NCBI RefSeq assembly: GCF_029541745.1
Contig: NZ_CP089746.1
Location: 6,767,559 to 6,831,558, forward strand
Origin: Streptomyces sp. LX-29
Lineage (GTDB): Bacteria > Actinomycetota > Actinomycetes > Streptomycetales > Streptomycetaceae
Length of the DNA stretch: 64,000 nucleotides
Reading direction: 5' to 3'
Position numbers and translations under genes: made by a program. Below, in pieces: positions 37,061-45,962 of the stretch (position 1 is the first letter of the stretch; each line of letters begins with the position of its first letter). The notes under the pieces are model-generated. The model was not told the origin of the DNA. It saw only the letters and a program-made list of their open reading frames with translations, and made no database searches.

Positions 37061-38439
37061 CCACCACCCTGTCCCCGGTTGTCTCCCGCAACCCGGCCGA
37101 CCCCGCCGACGTCGTCGCGCATGTGCCCGCCGCCGGAGCGTTCGGTGCCGCCGAGGCCGTGGAGGGGGCCCGTGCCGCGCAGCCCGGCTGGCTGCGCGGC
37201 GGCGCGGCCGCCCGCTCGGCCGCCCTCGCCTCGATCGCCACCGCCCTCGAGACCGCCATGGACGAGCTCGCCGCGCTCGCCGTGCGGGAGGTCGGCAAGC
37301 CGCTCGCCGAGGCCCGTGCCGAGGTGGCTCGGGCCGTCGCGATCTGGCGGTACCACGCCCAGGCCCCGTACGAGCCGTCCGGCGCCGTCCACGAGACGGC
37401 CGCCGGGGCCGGGCTGCTGCTGACCCGCCGCCGCCCGCACGGGGTCGCGGGGCTGATCACGCCCTGGAACTTCCCCTTCGCCATCCCGAGCTGGAAGGCC
37501 GCCCCGGCGCTCGCGGCGGGCAACACGGTCGTCCTCAAGCCCGCGCCCGAGGCCACTGCCTGCGCCCAGCGGCTCGCCGAGATCGTCCAGGGGGTACTGC
37601 CGGAGCGGGTGTTCACGGCGGTGCCCGGTGGCGCCGCCGAGGGTGCCGCCGTCGTCTCCGCCGCCGACGTCGTCTCTTTCACCGGCTCGACCGAGGCGGG
37701 CCGGGCGGTCGCCCGTGCGGCCACCGACCGCGGCGTTCCGTTCCAGGCGGAGATGGGCGGCCTCAACGCGGCGATCGTCCTCCCGGACGCCGACATCGCG
37801 CGGGCCGCCGCGCACCTGGCCGCCGCCATCGCCGGATACGCGGGGCAGAAGTGCACCGCCACCAGCCGGGTGATCGCCGTCGGCGCCGCCGCCGACCCCC
37901 TGCGGGAAGCCCTCACGGAAGCGTTGCGGAGCATCCCGGCGGGGGATCCGGCCGACCCCGCCACGGTGTGTGGACCGCTCATCTCCGAGCAGGCCCGCGA
38001 GCAGGTCAGCGGCGCCTGGGCCGGTCTGTCGGCGCTCACCGGCGGCACCGTCCCGGACGGCCCCGGGTGGTACGCGGCCCCGACCCTGGTCGAGAAGGTG
38101 CCCGCGGGCCACCGCCTGCTCCGCGAGGAGGTCTTCGGGCCCGTCGCGGCCCTGCTGACGGCCGACGATCTGGCCGACGCGGTCCGCATCACCAACTCCG
38201 TGCCGTACGGCCTGGTCACCTCGGTGCACACGACCGACCTCGACGCGGCGCTGTACGGCCTCGACGAGCTGGACACCGGCATGATCCGCGTCAACGCCCC
38301 GTCCACCGGCGTCGACTTCCACCTGCCGTTCGGCGGCACGAAGTCCTCCAGCCACGGCCCGCGCGAACAGGGCCGCGCCGCGCTGGAGTTCTACACCGCC
38401 AGCCGCACGTACACCCTCTCACCGGGCAAAACAATGTGA
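37057..38439 (+). CDS. 2-oxoglutarate semialdehyde dehydrogenase-like aldehyde dehydrogenase
   Basis: A 460-residue aldehyde dehydrogenase. The catalytic Cys lies in GYAGQKCTATSR, the general-base Glu in QAEMGGLNAAIV, the NAD loop in VSFTGSTEAGRAVA, and TPWNFPFAIPSWKAAPAL is the conserved Asn region. The last pathway step from 2-oxoglutarate semialdehyde to 2-oxoglutarate fits the context. It overlaps the epimerase stop by four bases. The last codons and the stop lie inside the GntR operator at 38430. Confidence 0.9.
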   Translation: MTTTLSPVVSRNPADPADVVAHVPAAGAFGAAEAVEGARAAQPGWLRGGAAARSAALASIATALETAMDELAALAVREVGKPLAEARAEVARAVAIWRYHAQAPYEPSGAVHETAAGAGLLLTRRRPHGVAGLITPWNFPFAIPSWKAAPALAAGNTVVLKPAPEATACAQRLAEIVQGVLPERVFTAVPGGAAEGAAVVSAADVVSFTGSTEAGRAVARAATDRGVPFQAEMGGLNAAIVLPDADIARAAAHLAAAIAGYAGQKCTATSRVIAVGAAADPLREALTEALRSIPAGDPADPATVCGPLISEQAREQVSGAWAGLSALTGGTVPDGPGWYAAPTLVEKVPAGHRLLREEVFGPVAALLTADDLADAVRITNSVPYGLVTSVHTTDLDAALYGLDELDTGMIRVNAPSTGVDFHLPFGGTKSSSHGPREQGRAALEFYTASRTYTLSPGKTM

Positions 38440-38448
38440 CATTGTACG
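38430..38448. promoter_or_regulatory. GntR operator before gntR
   Basis: ACAATGTGACATTGT (38431-38445) is a perfect palindrome around one base and the best copy of the locus element. It lies across the aldehyde dehydrogenase stop, about 40 bases before the GntR start, consistent with autoregulation. Confidence 0.7.
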
Positions 38449-38483
38449 CTGGCCCGGTCCAGCTGAGGCGCGAAGGGAAGACC

Positions 38484-39149
38484 GTGGGCCACCTGAAGCA
38501 GCACCCCCTCATCACCACCAGGGAGCGCCTGCGCGACCAGGTCGCCCACGCCCTGCGTGCCGCCATGATCTCGGGCGAGCTGCGGCCGGGCCAGGTCTAC
38601 TCCGCCCCGGGCCTCGCCGAGGACTTCGGCGTCTCCGCCACCCCGGTGCGCGAGGCGATGCTCGACCTGGCCCGCGAGGGCCTGGTCGAGCCCGTCCGCA
38701 ACAAGGGCTTCCGGGTCACCGAGGTCACCGAGAGCGACCTCGACCAGTACACCGAGATCCGCGCCCTGATCGAGATCCCCACGGTGGGGCGCGTCACCCG
38801 GACCGCGACCCGCGACGAGCTGGAGGCGCTGCGGCCGGTGGCCGAGGAGATCGTGCGCGCCGCACGCGCACACGACCTGATCGGCTATCTCGAAGCCGAC
38901 CGGCGGTTCCACCTCGCGCTCCTCACGCTCTGCGGGAACGACCGGCTGGTCGAGACCGTCGGTGGCCTGCGCAAGCGCACCCGCCTGTACGGTCTGAGCG
39001 CACTGGACGAGCGGGACCGGCTGATCCCGTCCGCCGAGGAGCACCTGGAGCTCCTCTCCCTGATGCTGGCGGGCGACGCCGAGGGCGCCGAGCGGTGCAT
39101 GCGCCGACACCTGGGGCACGTGCGCTCGCTGTGGGCGAAGTCCGACTGA
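38484..39149 (+). CDS. GntR-family regulator (FCD domain) of hydroxyproline catabolism
   Basis: A 221-residue FadR/VanR-type regulator. The winged HTH is SAPGLAEDFGVSATPVREAM followed by LVEPVRNKGFRVTEV. The FCD effector domain has DQYTEIRALIE, the metal-ligand Asp/His pattern EADRRFHLALLTLCGN and SAEEHLELLSLM...RRHLGHVR, so a bound metal and a carboxylate ligand are likely. Start GTG 38484 follows GAAGGGAAG. The operator palindrome lies just upstream, and further copies lie at the promoters of the transporter, dehydrogenase, deaminase and M6 protease. The ligand is probably a pathway intermediate. Confidence 0.9.
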   Translation: MGHLKQHPLITTRERLRDQVAHALRAAMISGELRPGQVYSAPGLAEDFGVSATPVREAMLDLAREGLVEPVRNKGFRVTEVTESDLDQYTEIRALIEIPTVGRVTRTATRDELEALRPVAEEIVRAARAHDLIGYLEADRRFHLALLTLCGNDRLVETVGGLRKRTRLYGLSALDERDRLIPSAEEHLELLSLMLAGDAEGAERCMRRHLGHVRSLWAKSD

Positions 39150-39303
39150 GCGCCCGCGCGGGCCATGCATAGCGGCACGTTATGCGGACCCGAGGGCTCC
39201 TGTGGACCGGCTCACCGCGCCAGGCTCTCTTCGTACGACGCCATTCCCGTACCAGCTCACCGCCTGCGCCCGCCGCCCGCCACATCCTTGAGGAGCCGAA
39301 CCC

Positions 39304-40566
39304 TTGAACCCCGCGTACGCCACCGCCGACCACGTCTTCACCGTCCCCCTGGACCACGCGCGCCCCGACGGCCCGGCCATCGAGGTGTTCGCCAGGGAGG
39401 TCGTCGACCGGTCCCGGGCCGCCGACAAGCTGCCCTGGCTGCTCTATCTGCAAGGCGGGCCAGGCGGCAAGTCCCCCCGGCCGTACGGCGGATCGCCCGG
39501 CTGGCTGCCCCACGCGCTGAAGACCCACCGGGTGCTCCTGCTCGACCAGCGCGGCACCGGCCGCTCCACCCCTGTCACGGCCCGCGCAGCCGCACGGATC
39601 GCCGACCCGGCTCGGCTCGCCGCCTACCTCACCCACTTCCGCGCCGACGCCATCGTCGACGACGCCGAGCTGATACGACGTCAACTCTGCGGCGACGCGC
39701 CCTGGGAGAGCCTCGGCCAGAGCTACGGCGGCTTCGTCACCCTCACGTACCTCTCCCGCGCGCCCCAGGGCCTCAAGGCGGCCTACGTCGCGGGCGGCCT
39801 GCCGGGCCTCGACGCGACCGCCGACGACGTGTACGCCCGCACCTACCCCCGCGTCCGCGACCGCGGGCGGGAGTTCCGCGCCCGCTACCCCGCCGACGCG
39901 GACCGGCTGCGCCGCATCGCCGACCTGCTCACCGCCACCGAGGTCCGCCTGCCCGACGGCGACCGCCTCACCGCCCGCCGCCTGCGCACCCTCGGCCTCG
40001 CCTTCGGCATGGGCGACGGCTTCGAGCGTGTGCACTGGCTCCTCGACGAGGCCCTCGACGCCCACGGCGAGCTGAGCGACACCTTCCTCCAACAGGTCAT
40101 GAGTCTCACCGGCTTCACGGACAACCCGCTCTTCGCCGTCCTCCAGGAGTCGATCTTCGCCCAGGGGGCCGCCACCTGCTGGGCGGCGGACCGAGCCCTG
40201 TCCGCCTTCCCGGAGTTCACCGCCGAAGCGGACCCCCTGCTGCTCACCGGCGAGATGATCTACCCCTGGATGTTCCGGGAGATCACGGGCCTGCGCCCCT
40301 TCGCCGACGCCGCCGACATCCTGGCCGACAAGGCCGACTGGCAGCCCCTGTACGACCGCGCCGCCCTCGCCGCCAACCAGGTCCCCCTCACGGCCGTGGT
40401 CTATCACGACGACATGTACGTCGACGCCGGCCTCTCCCTCGCCACCGCCCGCGAGGTGGGCACCACCCGCGTCTGGGTCACCAACGAGTGGGAACACGAC
40501 GGCATCACGGCCTCGGGCGGCCGAGTCCTCTCCCGCCTGATGGACATGGCACGCGAGATCGACTGA
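39304..40566 (+). CDS. alpha/beta-hydrolase, proline iminopeptidase-like (S33)
   Basis: A 420-residue serine hydrolase. YLQGGPGGKSPRP is the oxyanion loop, DQRGTGRSTPV is typical of S33 prolyl aminopeptidases, and the nucleophile is Ser 140 in GQSYGG. A helical cap of about 200 residues follows. The catalytic Asp and His are probably in YHDDMYVD and NEWEHDGI. It would free N-terminal proline or hydroxyproline from peptides in the cytosol, which suits the peptide importer and catabolic genes next to it. The start is TTG 39304 with GAGGAG upstream. An imperfect palindrome GCATA-N9-TATGC lies before it. Confidence 0.87.
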   Translation: MNPAYATADHVFTVPLDHARPDGPAIEVFAREVVDRSRAADKLPWLLYLQGGPGGKSPRPYGGSPGWLPHALKTHRVLLLDQRGTGRSTPVTARAAARIADPARLAAYLTHFRADAIVDDAELIRRQLCGDAPWESLGQSYGGFVTLTYLSRAPQGLKAAYVAGGLPGLDATADDVYARTYPRVRDRGREFRARYPADADRLRRIADLLTATEVRLPDGDRLTARRLRTLGLAFGMGDGFERVHWLLDEALDAHGELSDTFLQQVMSLTGFTDNPLFAVLQESIFAQGAATCWAADRALSAFPEFTAEADPLLLTGEMIYPWMFREITGLRPFADAADILADKADWQPLYDRAALAANQVPLTAVVYHDDMYVDAGLSLATAREVGTTRVWVTNEWEHDGITASGGRVLSRLMDMAREID

Positions 40567-40919
40567 GCGTCACGCGTGCGGGACAGTTCGAGGGCAGGGG
40601 GAAGCAACACGGGCACGAGGCACTCCTGGCGAGGGTGAAGGGAAGAGACCGTGCCTGCACGAGCCCACAGGAGATCACTGCCTCAGGAAGGAACGGGCAG
40701 TGTCGGGAACGTGGTTCGCGCGGCAGGCACACCAAGGAGGGCGACGCCGTCCGACGCCCTCAACGCCTTCCGATCACAGGAAGCAGTAGTGCGGGGTGCT
40801 CATGAATGCCACACCATGAGTCTACGATCCTCGACGAGCCCTTCCTGCCGCCGAAGTTCGGCAGTCGCACTGCACCACTCCCACGAACGGCACCACACCC
40901 CGAAGGGAGCGATCAGCAC
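40567..40919. other. 353-bp intergenic stretch, no supported gene
   Basis: No frame has a family signature or a believable start. It contains a purine-rich leader and the promoter of the following gene. The open frame from 40806 into that gene looks like non-coding leader because GAAGGGAGC and ATG 40920 give the conserved FAD-binding start. Confidence 0.45.
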
Positions 40920-42203
40920 ATGCCCAGGCCTGAGAGCGTGAGACACGACTACGACGTCGTCATCAGCGGCGCCAGCCTCGCCGGCAGCGCCGCGGCGATC
41001 TTGCTCGCTCGACGCGGTGTTCGCGTCGCACTGCTGGAACGCCGCTCGGACCCCGGAGCGTACAAGGCGCTCTGCACCCACTCCCTCCAGGCCAGTGCCT
41101 ACCCGGTGCTGGACGAACTCGGCCTCGTCCCCGCCCTGGAGAAGGCGGGAGCCGTCCGCAACGAGGCCCGCTGGTACACCCGCTGGGGATGGATCGAGCC
41201 GAGGGCCGCGCCGGCGGGCCCCGAGCTGCCGTACGCGTACAACGTTCGGCGCAGCACCCTTGATCCGTTGATCAGGTCTCATGCGGCGGAGACCCCCGGC
41301 GTCGATCTGCTCCTCGGTCACCAGGTGACCGGGCTGGTCCGGGAAGCCGGGCGAACCTCGGGGGTGCGCGCGTCGACACCACAGGGCGAGTGTGAGATCC
41401 GGGCCCGGCTGGTGGTCGGCGCCGATGGCAAGGACTCGGCCGTGGCGAAGTTCGCCGGGGTGCCTGCTCGGCAGTACGAGAACGCGCGGTTCGGCTATCT
41501 CGCGCACTTCCGCGAACTTCCGCTGCACGGCGGGCTCAGTCACACCTGGTTTCTCGAGCCCGACATGGCGTACGCGTTTCCCAACGACGACGGGGTGACG
41601 GTCGTCGCGGTGCTCCCGGACAGAAAACGGCTGCCGGCCTTCCGGGAAGACCTGGAGGGCAGCTTCCTCGCATTCGTCCGCGCCCTACCCGAGGGACCGC
41701 TCATCGACTCCGCCGAGCGCATCACGAAGATCACCGGTACGGTCAGGTACCCGCTGCACAGCCGCAAGCCGACCGCGCCGGGCGTCGCGCTCATCGGCGA
41801 CGCCGCCCTGACCGGCGACCCCCTGTGGGGAGTGGGATGCGGGTGGGCCCTGCAGTCCGCGCAATGGCTGGCAGAGTCGGTCGCCCCGGCCGCGACCGGT
41901 CAAGGTGACCTCGACAGCTCGCTCCGGGTGTACGCACGCAGACACCGGCGCCGGCTGCGCGGTCATCAGTACCTGGCCGCCGACTTCGCCAAGTCCCGTC
42001 CGTTCAATCCCATGGAGCGGCTGATGTTCTCGGCGGCCGCGCGTGATGAGTCGGTGGCGCGCCACATGCATCTGTTCGCGTCCCGCCTGATCGGTCCGCT
42101 GCGTTTCTTGAACCCCGTGGCAGTGGCCAAGGCCTCGGCCGTCAACATCAGGCATCGCGGGGCGGCTGTGTCACCCGCGCACCTGCCACCCACAGGGTCA
42201 TGA
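40920..42203 (+). CDS. FAD-dependent monooxygenase/geranylgeranyl-reductase-like oxidoreductase
   Basis: A 427-residue flavoprotein. DVVISGASLAGSAAAILLARRG binds FAD; LLERRSDPG follows. VVGADGKDSAVAKFAG is the DG motif and GVALIGDAALTGDPLWGVGCGWALQSA is the GD motif with PxxGxG. Such group A-like enzymes hydroxylate or reduce isoprenoid or polyketide substrates. The C-terminal stretch (GHQYLAADFAKSRPFNPMERLM) resembles FAD-dependent proteins with a helical tail. It stands alone, so the substrate cannot be named. Confidence 0.83.
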   Translation: MPRPESVRHDYDVVISGASLAGSAAAILLARRGVRVALLERRSDPGAYKALCTHSLQASAYPVLDELGLVPALEKAGAVRNEARWYTRWGWIEPRAAPAGPELPYAYNVRRSTLDPLIRSHAAETPGVDLLLGHQVTGLVREAGRTSGVRASTPQGECEIRARLVVGADGKDSAVAKFAGVPARQYENARFGYLAHFRELPLHGGLSHTWFLEPDMAYAFPNDDGVTVVAVLPDRKRLPAFREDLEGSFLAFVRALPEGPLIDSAERITKITGTVRYPLHSRKPTAPGVALIGDAALTGDPLWGVGCGWALQSAQWLAESVAPAATGQGDLDSSLRVYARRHRRRLRGHQYLAADFAKSRPFNPMERLMFSAAARDESVARHMHLFASRLIGPLRFLNPVAVAKASAVNIRHRGAAVSPAHLPPTGS

Positions 42204-42294
42204 CCGGCCGCTCCGCTCCCCCTCGGCAGCTTCCACGGAAGGGAATGACGCACCGCTCCGGGGAGTCTGTGGAGGCCTGACTCCATCAGTTCAT

Positions 42295-42438
42295 GGCCGG
42301 TCGTCGATTCCGCACTCGGGACGGGCGCACCTTCGACCCCGGAGTTCGGCCGGACGTCTCCTCCCGGTCTTCACCGAGGAGGAGTCCGCCCATGACCGCG
42401 ACTCGGCCTTCGTCAAGGCCGTGTCGCACGTTGCTTAG
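42295..42438 (+). pseudogene. S41-type peptidase C-terminal fragment, frameshifted
   Basis: One frame reads RTRDGRTFDPGVRPDVS; the next frame, from about 42360, continues LPVFTEEESAHDRDSAFVKAV and ends at TAG 42438. Together they match the tail of secreted S41 peptidases (DGRxxEGxGVxPDVxVPVFTxEDLxAGRDxALxKAV). A frameshift near 42359 and the lack of any protease core make it a remnant. Confidence 0.5.
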
Positions 42439-42461
42439 CCGCCGGGTCCAGGCGGCGCGGA

Positions 42462-42854
42462 TCAGGCCCTGTAGCCCGTGTTGCAGAAGACCCAGTCGCC
42501 CTTCTGGGATTCGGGCACCCAACAGGTGGCCGTCCGGGTCTCGTCGTAGCGGTTCGTGTGCTCGACGCTGTAGACGTAGACCTCGCCCTTCCACCAGTAG
42601 CCCCGGAAGTCGGTCCAGCCGTCGCGCCGTGTGTTCACGGCCGGCGTGCAGGCCCAGTCCCCATTCTGGTTGTCGCCGCACAGCCGGACGTTGTCGGCGT
42701 AGTGCGTCTTCACCGAAAGCTGCTGCCCGTTCGTCCCGGCCGCGGCCGGCCCCGCGCTGACGAAGACGCCCGCGCCGGCCAGCGCCACCGCCACGACGGC
42801 GGCACCACCGAACCTGCGCGTGAAACCGCCGGTCGAGCCACTCTTCTGGAACAT
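42462..42854 (-). CDS. small secreted Cys-containing protein
   Basis: A 130-residue exported protein. The signal peptide is RRFGGAAVVAVALAGAGVFV with cleavage near AAAG. The mature part is about 90 residues with four Cys (LCGDNQNGDWAC, ATCWVPESQKGDWVFC), two CxxxxxGDW(A/V)xC-type repeats that probably form disulfides, and many aromatic residues. It resembles small Streptomyces secreted proteins of unknown function. Start ATG 42854 follows AGAAGGAC. The family is not recognised. Confidence 0.75.
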   Translation of the reverse strand: MFQKSGSTGGFTRRFGGAAVVAVALAGAGVFVSAGPAAAGTNGQQLSVKTHYADNVRLCGDNQNGDWACTPAVNTRRDGWTDFRGYWWKGEVYVYSVEHTNRYDETRTATCWVPESQKGDWVFCNTGYRA

Positions 42855-43243
42855 GTCCTTCTCCCCGTTGTGGTCTGTCGGGTGGACCCGGCCCTGGCGG
42901 CCGAGTTCATGATCCAAAACGTATAACCCCAGGCCACGGGGCAAGTTGAGGAAGCGTCACTACCACGTCATAGGACGGTGACCGCGCCGCGGGCCCCGTG
43001 TTCTGCCGGGGGACTTCCGGGATCGAGGCCAAGAGACGGGCCTTGGTACCCAACCGCTCTCGTGGCCGGTGGAGTCGAGTGGTAGGGCCCTGTCATGCGC
43101 CCGCGTCCGTGCGGTGCGGACACGCTCCGGCGTCGATGGTGAACATCAATGGCCGATTTTGATAAAGGATTTCGGCATCTGATTCAGGTGTGGGATCTTC
43201 GATGAGCGCTTCTGGTTGGAGTGCGACAGTTTGAAGGAGGGTC
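42855..43243. other. 389-bp intergenic stretch with AT-rich right half
   Basis: It separates two divergent genes. The part from about 43130 to 43240 is clearly lower in GC than its surroundings (TTTTGATAAAGGATTTC). That suits a promoter of an acquired gene. No coding frame is supported. Confidence 0.5.
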
Positions 43244-44182
43244 ATGACCGAGATGGCTACGCCTGCCGCGGAGTGGACGCTCAAGCCTGGCGACAAGATC
43301 GAGCGCAAGGAACTGCACAGCGCCTTCGGGGGAAGGACCCAGGGCGGCATTGGGCCCTCGGCGAAGACCCCGAACGTGTTCGTCTTCACGGACCCCGTGG
43401 CCGGCGAGAAGCACGGCTACTACGACGACTGGATGCCGGACGGCTGCTTCCACTACAGCGGAGAAGGCCAGTACGGAGATCAGCGCATGATCTCCGGCAA
43501 CGCCAGCATCCTCAACCACCAGGCCGAAGGCCGCGCACTGCGCGTGTTCCAGGGCGCTCGCGGCACGGTCACCTACCGCGGCGAGTTCGTCATTGACCAG
43601 GCCAACCCCTGGTACGAAGCCGACGCCCCAGAGACCAACGACGGACCGCTACGCAAGGTGATCGTCTTCCGCCTCAAGCCGGTCGACACAGCGCCGAAGA
43701 AGCCGGCGACCAAGCTCGGGCGTCTCCTCGACAGCGCCCCGAGCCCGCTAGAAGAGCTGCCTCTTGAACGCAACGAGACCGAGAAGTCGTTCGTGAACCC
43801 CAACCGCGAACCCTACGAGGCCGAGCGTAAGGAAGGACGCCTCGTCCTTGCCTTCGCCGAGTACCTCACGAGCAAGGGGAACGAGTCCTGCCGCCATCGG
43901 ATACTGCCGGACGACGAGTCCCGCCCCCTGTTTACGGACCTGTACTGCGAGCAGCTCGGGCTGCTTGTAGAGGCCAAAGGTAGCGTCACTCGGGAAAACG
44001 TCCGCATGGCCATCGGGCAGCTCGCCGACTACAGCCGGTTCATAGACCACGCTACCCGTGCCATCCTGCTGCCCTCCCAACCCCGTAAGGACCTGCTCAA
44101 GCTCGCGGAGAGTCAGGGGTGTGTGGTCATCTGGCCGGAGGGCAAGAGCTACGCCAGCACCAACCCGACCACCCTCCCGTAG
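43244..44182 (+). CDS. type IV restriction enzyme: ScoMcrA-like SRA domain plus PD-(D/E)XK nuclease
   Basis: A 312-residue protein. Residues 14-145 match the SRA domain of ScoMcrA-like restriction enzymes: KPGDKIERKELHSAFGG, RTQGGIGPSAKTPNVFVF, GCFHYSGEGQYGDQRMISGN. This domain reads modified cytosine by base flipping. Residues 190-300 look like a PD-(D/E)XK nuclease: Asp 232 in FTDLYCEQLG, Glu 243 and Lys 245 in LLVEAKGS, and Glu 204 upstream. A linker with basic and acidic patches lies between. It would cut incoming modified DNA. Start ATG 43244 follows GAAGGAGGG. It is alone and preceded by AT-rich DNA, which fits transfer. Confidence 0.82.
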   Translation: MTEMATPAAEWTLKPGDKIERKELHSAFGGRTQGGIGPSAKTPNVFVFTDPVAGEKHGYYDDWMPDGCFHYSGEGQYGDQRMISGNASILNHQAEGRALRVFQGARGTVTYRGEFVIDQANPWYEADAPETNDGPLRKVIVFRLKPVDTAPKKPATKLGRLLDSAPSPLEELPLERNETEKSFVNPNREPYEAERKEGRLVLAFAEYLTSKGNESCRHRILPDDESRPLFTDLYCEQLGLLVEAKGSVTRENVRMAIGQLADYSRFIDHATRAILLPSQPRKDLLKLAESQGCVVIWPEGKSYASTNPTTLP

Positions 44183-44205
44183 CCGAGGGCGCTGTCGGCA
44201 CTCGC

Positions 44206-44601
44206 TCAGCGCGGCGTTGTCGTGTCCTCCTCCAGGTGTCCACGGCCTCGTCCGCCCCCAAGGCCGTCGAGGGCTTCCAGGTCCAGCTCGCGGGCGCCGA
44301 CTTCGGCTCCGCCGGTGTCGTCCAGCCGGACCCTGTAGGGGAAGGGTGTGGCGTACGGCCGCACCCAGGTGACGGTGCCGGTGGCTCCGGGATACACACG
44401 ATGGCGGACGGTGCCCCTCTCGCCCGGGTCCTGAAGCAGGCCGTCTTCGAGGTGTGGGTACGCGCCGACCAGGGCGGCCGTGAAGCGGACACGGTCGCCC
44501 CTGGCGAAACGCCGGGATGCGGGGTGCCGGTCCCCTTGTCGGACCAGGCCCACCAGGCGTTCTTCGATAGGGGCGGACACATCCCGCGGCGCATCTGTCA
44601 T
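44206..44601 (-). CDS. conserved small protein, unknown function
   Basis: A 131-residue protein rich in Arg, Gly and Pro. RFARGDRVRFTAALVGAYP and GTVTWVRPYATPFPYRVRLD resemble SH3-like small beta-barrel folds (KOW-like), but I cannot name a family. Start ATG 44601 is a choice with a weak RBS; the frame is open to 44676. It converges with the restriction gene, whose stop is 23 bases away. Confidence 0.5.
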   Translation of the reverse strand: MTDAPRDVSAPIEERLVGLVRQGDRHPASRRFARGDRVRFTAALVGAYPHLEDGLLQDPGERGTVRHRVYPGATGTVTWVRPYATPFPYRVRLDDTGGAEVGARELDLEALDGLGGGRGRGHLEEDTTTPR

Positions 44602-44794
44602 GGACACACGGTATGAAAGGCGCGACCAGGTAGGGAACGCGAAACTATGTGATCTTGGCCGCTGCATTCCGGCCATGAGGCCGAATCCCGCTCACGCCGG
44701 CAACCGGCCCTGGTCACGCGAGGTTGTTGTCCGGCTCGTCCGGCCCACGCGGCTGTTCCTCTGTCAGCCGTCCACGGAGCTCGGCGCGCACGGC

Positions 44795-45883
44795 CTAGGA
44801 GCGCCAGGTAGCCGTGCAGGCCGCGGTGGCGAATCCCGGGCCGAAGGCGAAGAGCACGCCGCGGGCGCCGTCTGCGGGCGGGTCGTCGTAGGTCCGGGCG
44901 AGGACGTCGAGGATGGCGACTCCGCCGAGATTCCCGCGCTGGCGGAGGCTGGCCCAGGAGTGTCGGGTCAACTTGGCGTCGTCGTCCACGCCGGGTTCCT
45001 GGTCGATGCCGAGGCCGCGTTCGGCGTCGGCGATGATGCGCGGGCCGCCGGGGTGGACGGCGACGAACTCGGGGGTGTCGATGCCGGCCCGGTCGAGGAA
45101 CGCGTGGAGGGCGGGCATCACGTCGGTGGTGGACTCCGTTGCCGCCTTCGTACTGAGGAAGTGCAGGCCCGTCGCGTCGAGGCGCCCGCGGTACCGGTCG
45201 TGGCTGACGGGGAGCACGTACTCCCACACGCTGTCGACCTCCAGGCCGGGCCCGAGCGGGGTGTCGGTCACGACGAAGGCGCCGGCCGAGTCGCCGAACA
45301 GGGCCTTGTAGATCATCGACTCGGTGGTGGTGTCGGCGTGGTTGTAGACGGTGCTCAGCGCTTCGGCGACGACCACCAGAACCCGGCTTCCGGGGTACGC
45401 GGCGACGTGGTCGACGGCCTTGACGAGGGCTTGTGCTCCTCCGACGCAGCCGAGGGTGCTCATGGGGATGCGGCGGACGTCGCGCCGTATCCCGAGTTCG
45501 TCGAGCAGGTGGACGTCGAGGCCGGGGACGGTCCAGCTTGTGGTGTGGCTGGTGATGACGCAGTCGATGTCCGTCGGGTCGAGGCCCGTCTGGGCGAGCG
45601 CCTGGGCGGCCGCGGTGGTGCCGAGCCGCGCGGCGTCGTGGTAGGCCGCGGTGTTCCGCTCGGTGATGGGCGCCTCACCGGATATGGTCCGGTCGCCCAG
45701 GGGTCTGGTGAAGCTGCGGGTGACGACCTTGGTGGCGCGGGCGATACGCAGGAGCGCGGCCAGGCGAGGGTGGTCGTGGTGGGCGCGCGCGATGTCGGCG
45801 CAGATCTCGTCAGTGGTGATCTCATGCTGGGGGTGCGCCAGGCTGGGGCGAGAGACGTAGGCGGGGGGCACGACGGGCTCCAT
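44795..45883 (-). CDS. type III polyketide synthase (chalcone synthase-like)
   Basis: A 362-residue thiolase-fold homodimeric synthase. The catalytic triad is visible: Cys in MSTLGCVGGAQAL, His in AVHPGGPRIIADAE and Asn in RQRGNLGGVAIL. The order and spacing match RppA-like and alkylresorcinol synthases. It condenses malonyl-CoA units onto an acyl or malonyl starter in the cytoplasm. The product cannot be predicted from sequence. I took ATG 45883; neither it nor ATG 45934 has a good RBS. It is followed upstream by a MmyB-like regulator in the same direction, and a divergent SDR lies beyond. Confidence 0.85.
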   Translation of the reverse strand: MEPVVPPAYVSRPSLAHPQHEITTDEICADIARAHHDHPRLAALLRIARATKVVTRSFTRPLGDRTISGEAPITERNTAAYHDAARLGTTAAAQALAQTGLDPTDIDCVITSHTTSWTVPGLDVHLLDELGIRRDVRRIPMSTLGCVGGAQALVKAVDHVAAYPGSRVLVVVAEALSTVYNHADTTTESMIYKALFGDSAGAFVVTDTPLGPGLEVDSVWEYVLPVSHDRYRGRLDATGLHFLSTKAATESTTDVMPALHAFLDRAGIDTPEFVAVHPGGPRIIADAERGLGIDQEPGVDDDAKLTRHSWASLRQRGNLGGVAILDVLARTYDDPPADGARGVLFAFGPGFATAACTATWRS

Positions 45884-45962
45884 GAACAGGCAGTGAGGTG
45901 GGGAACAGGCTCGCGAATCGGCATAACGTCTCATATCGCTGATGCCGGGTCACAGGCCGGCC

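Noticed and set aside
40806..40919. N-terminal extension of the FAD oxidoreductase
   Set aside because: ATG 40920 with GAAGGGAGC places the Rossmann motif at the normal distance; the extension has no conserved feature.
43093..43243. Short minus-strand ORF starting over the RBS of the restriction gene
   Set aside because: It has no RBS and no family signature, and would share its start with the antisense of the restriction gene leader. A role as antitoxin-like antisense product cannot be supported.
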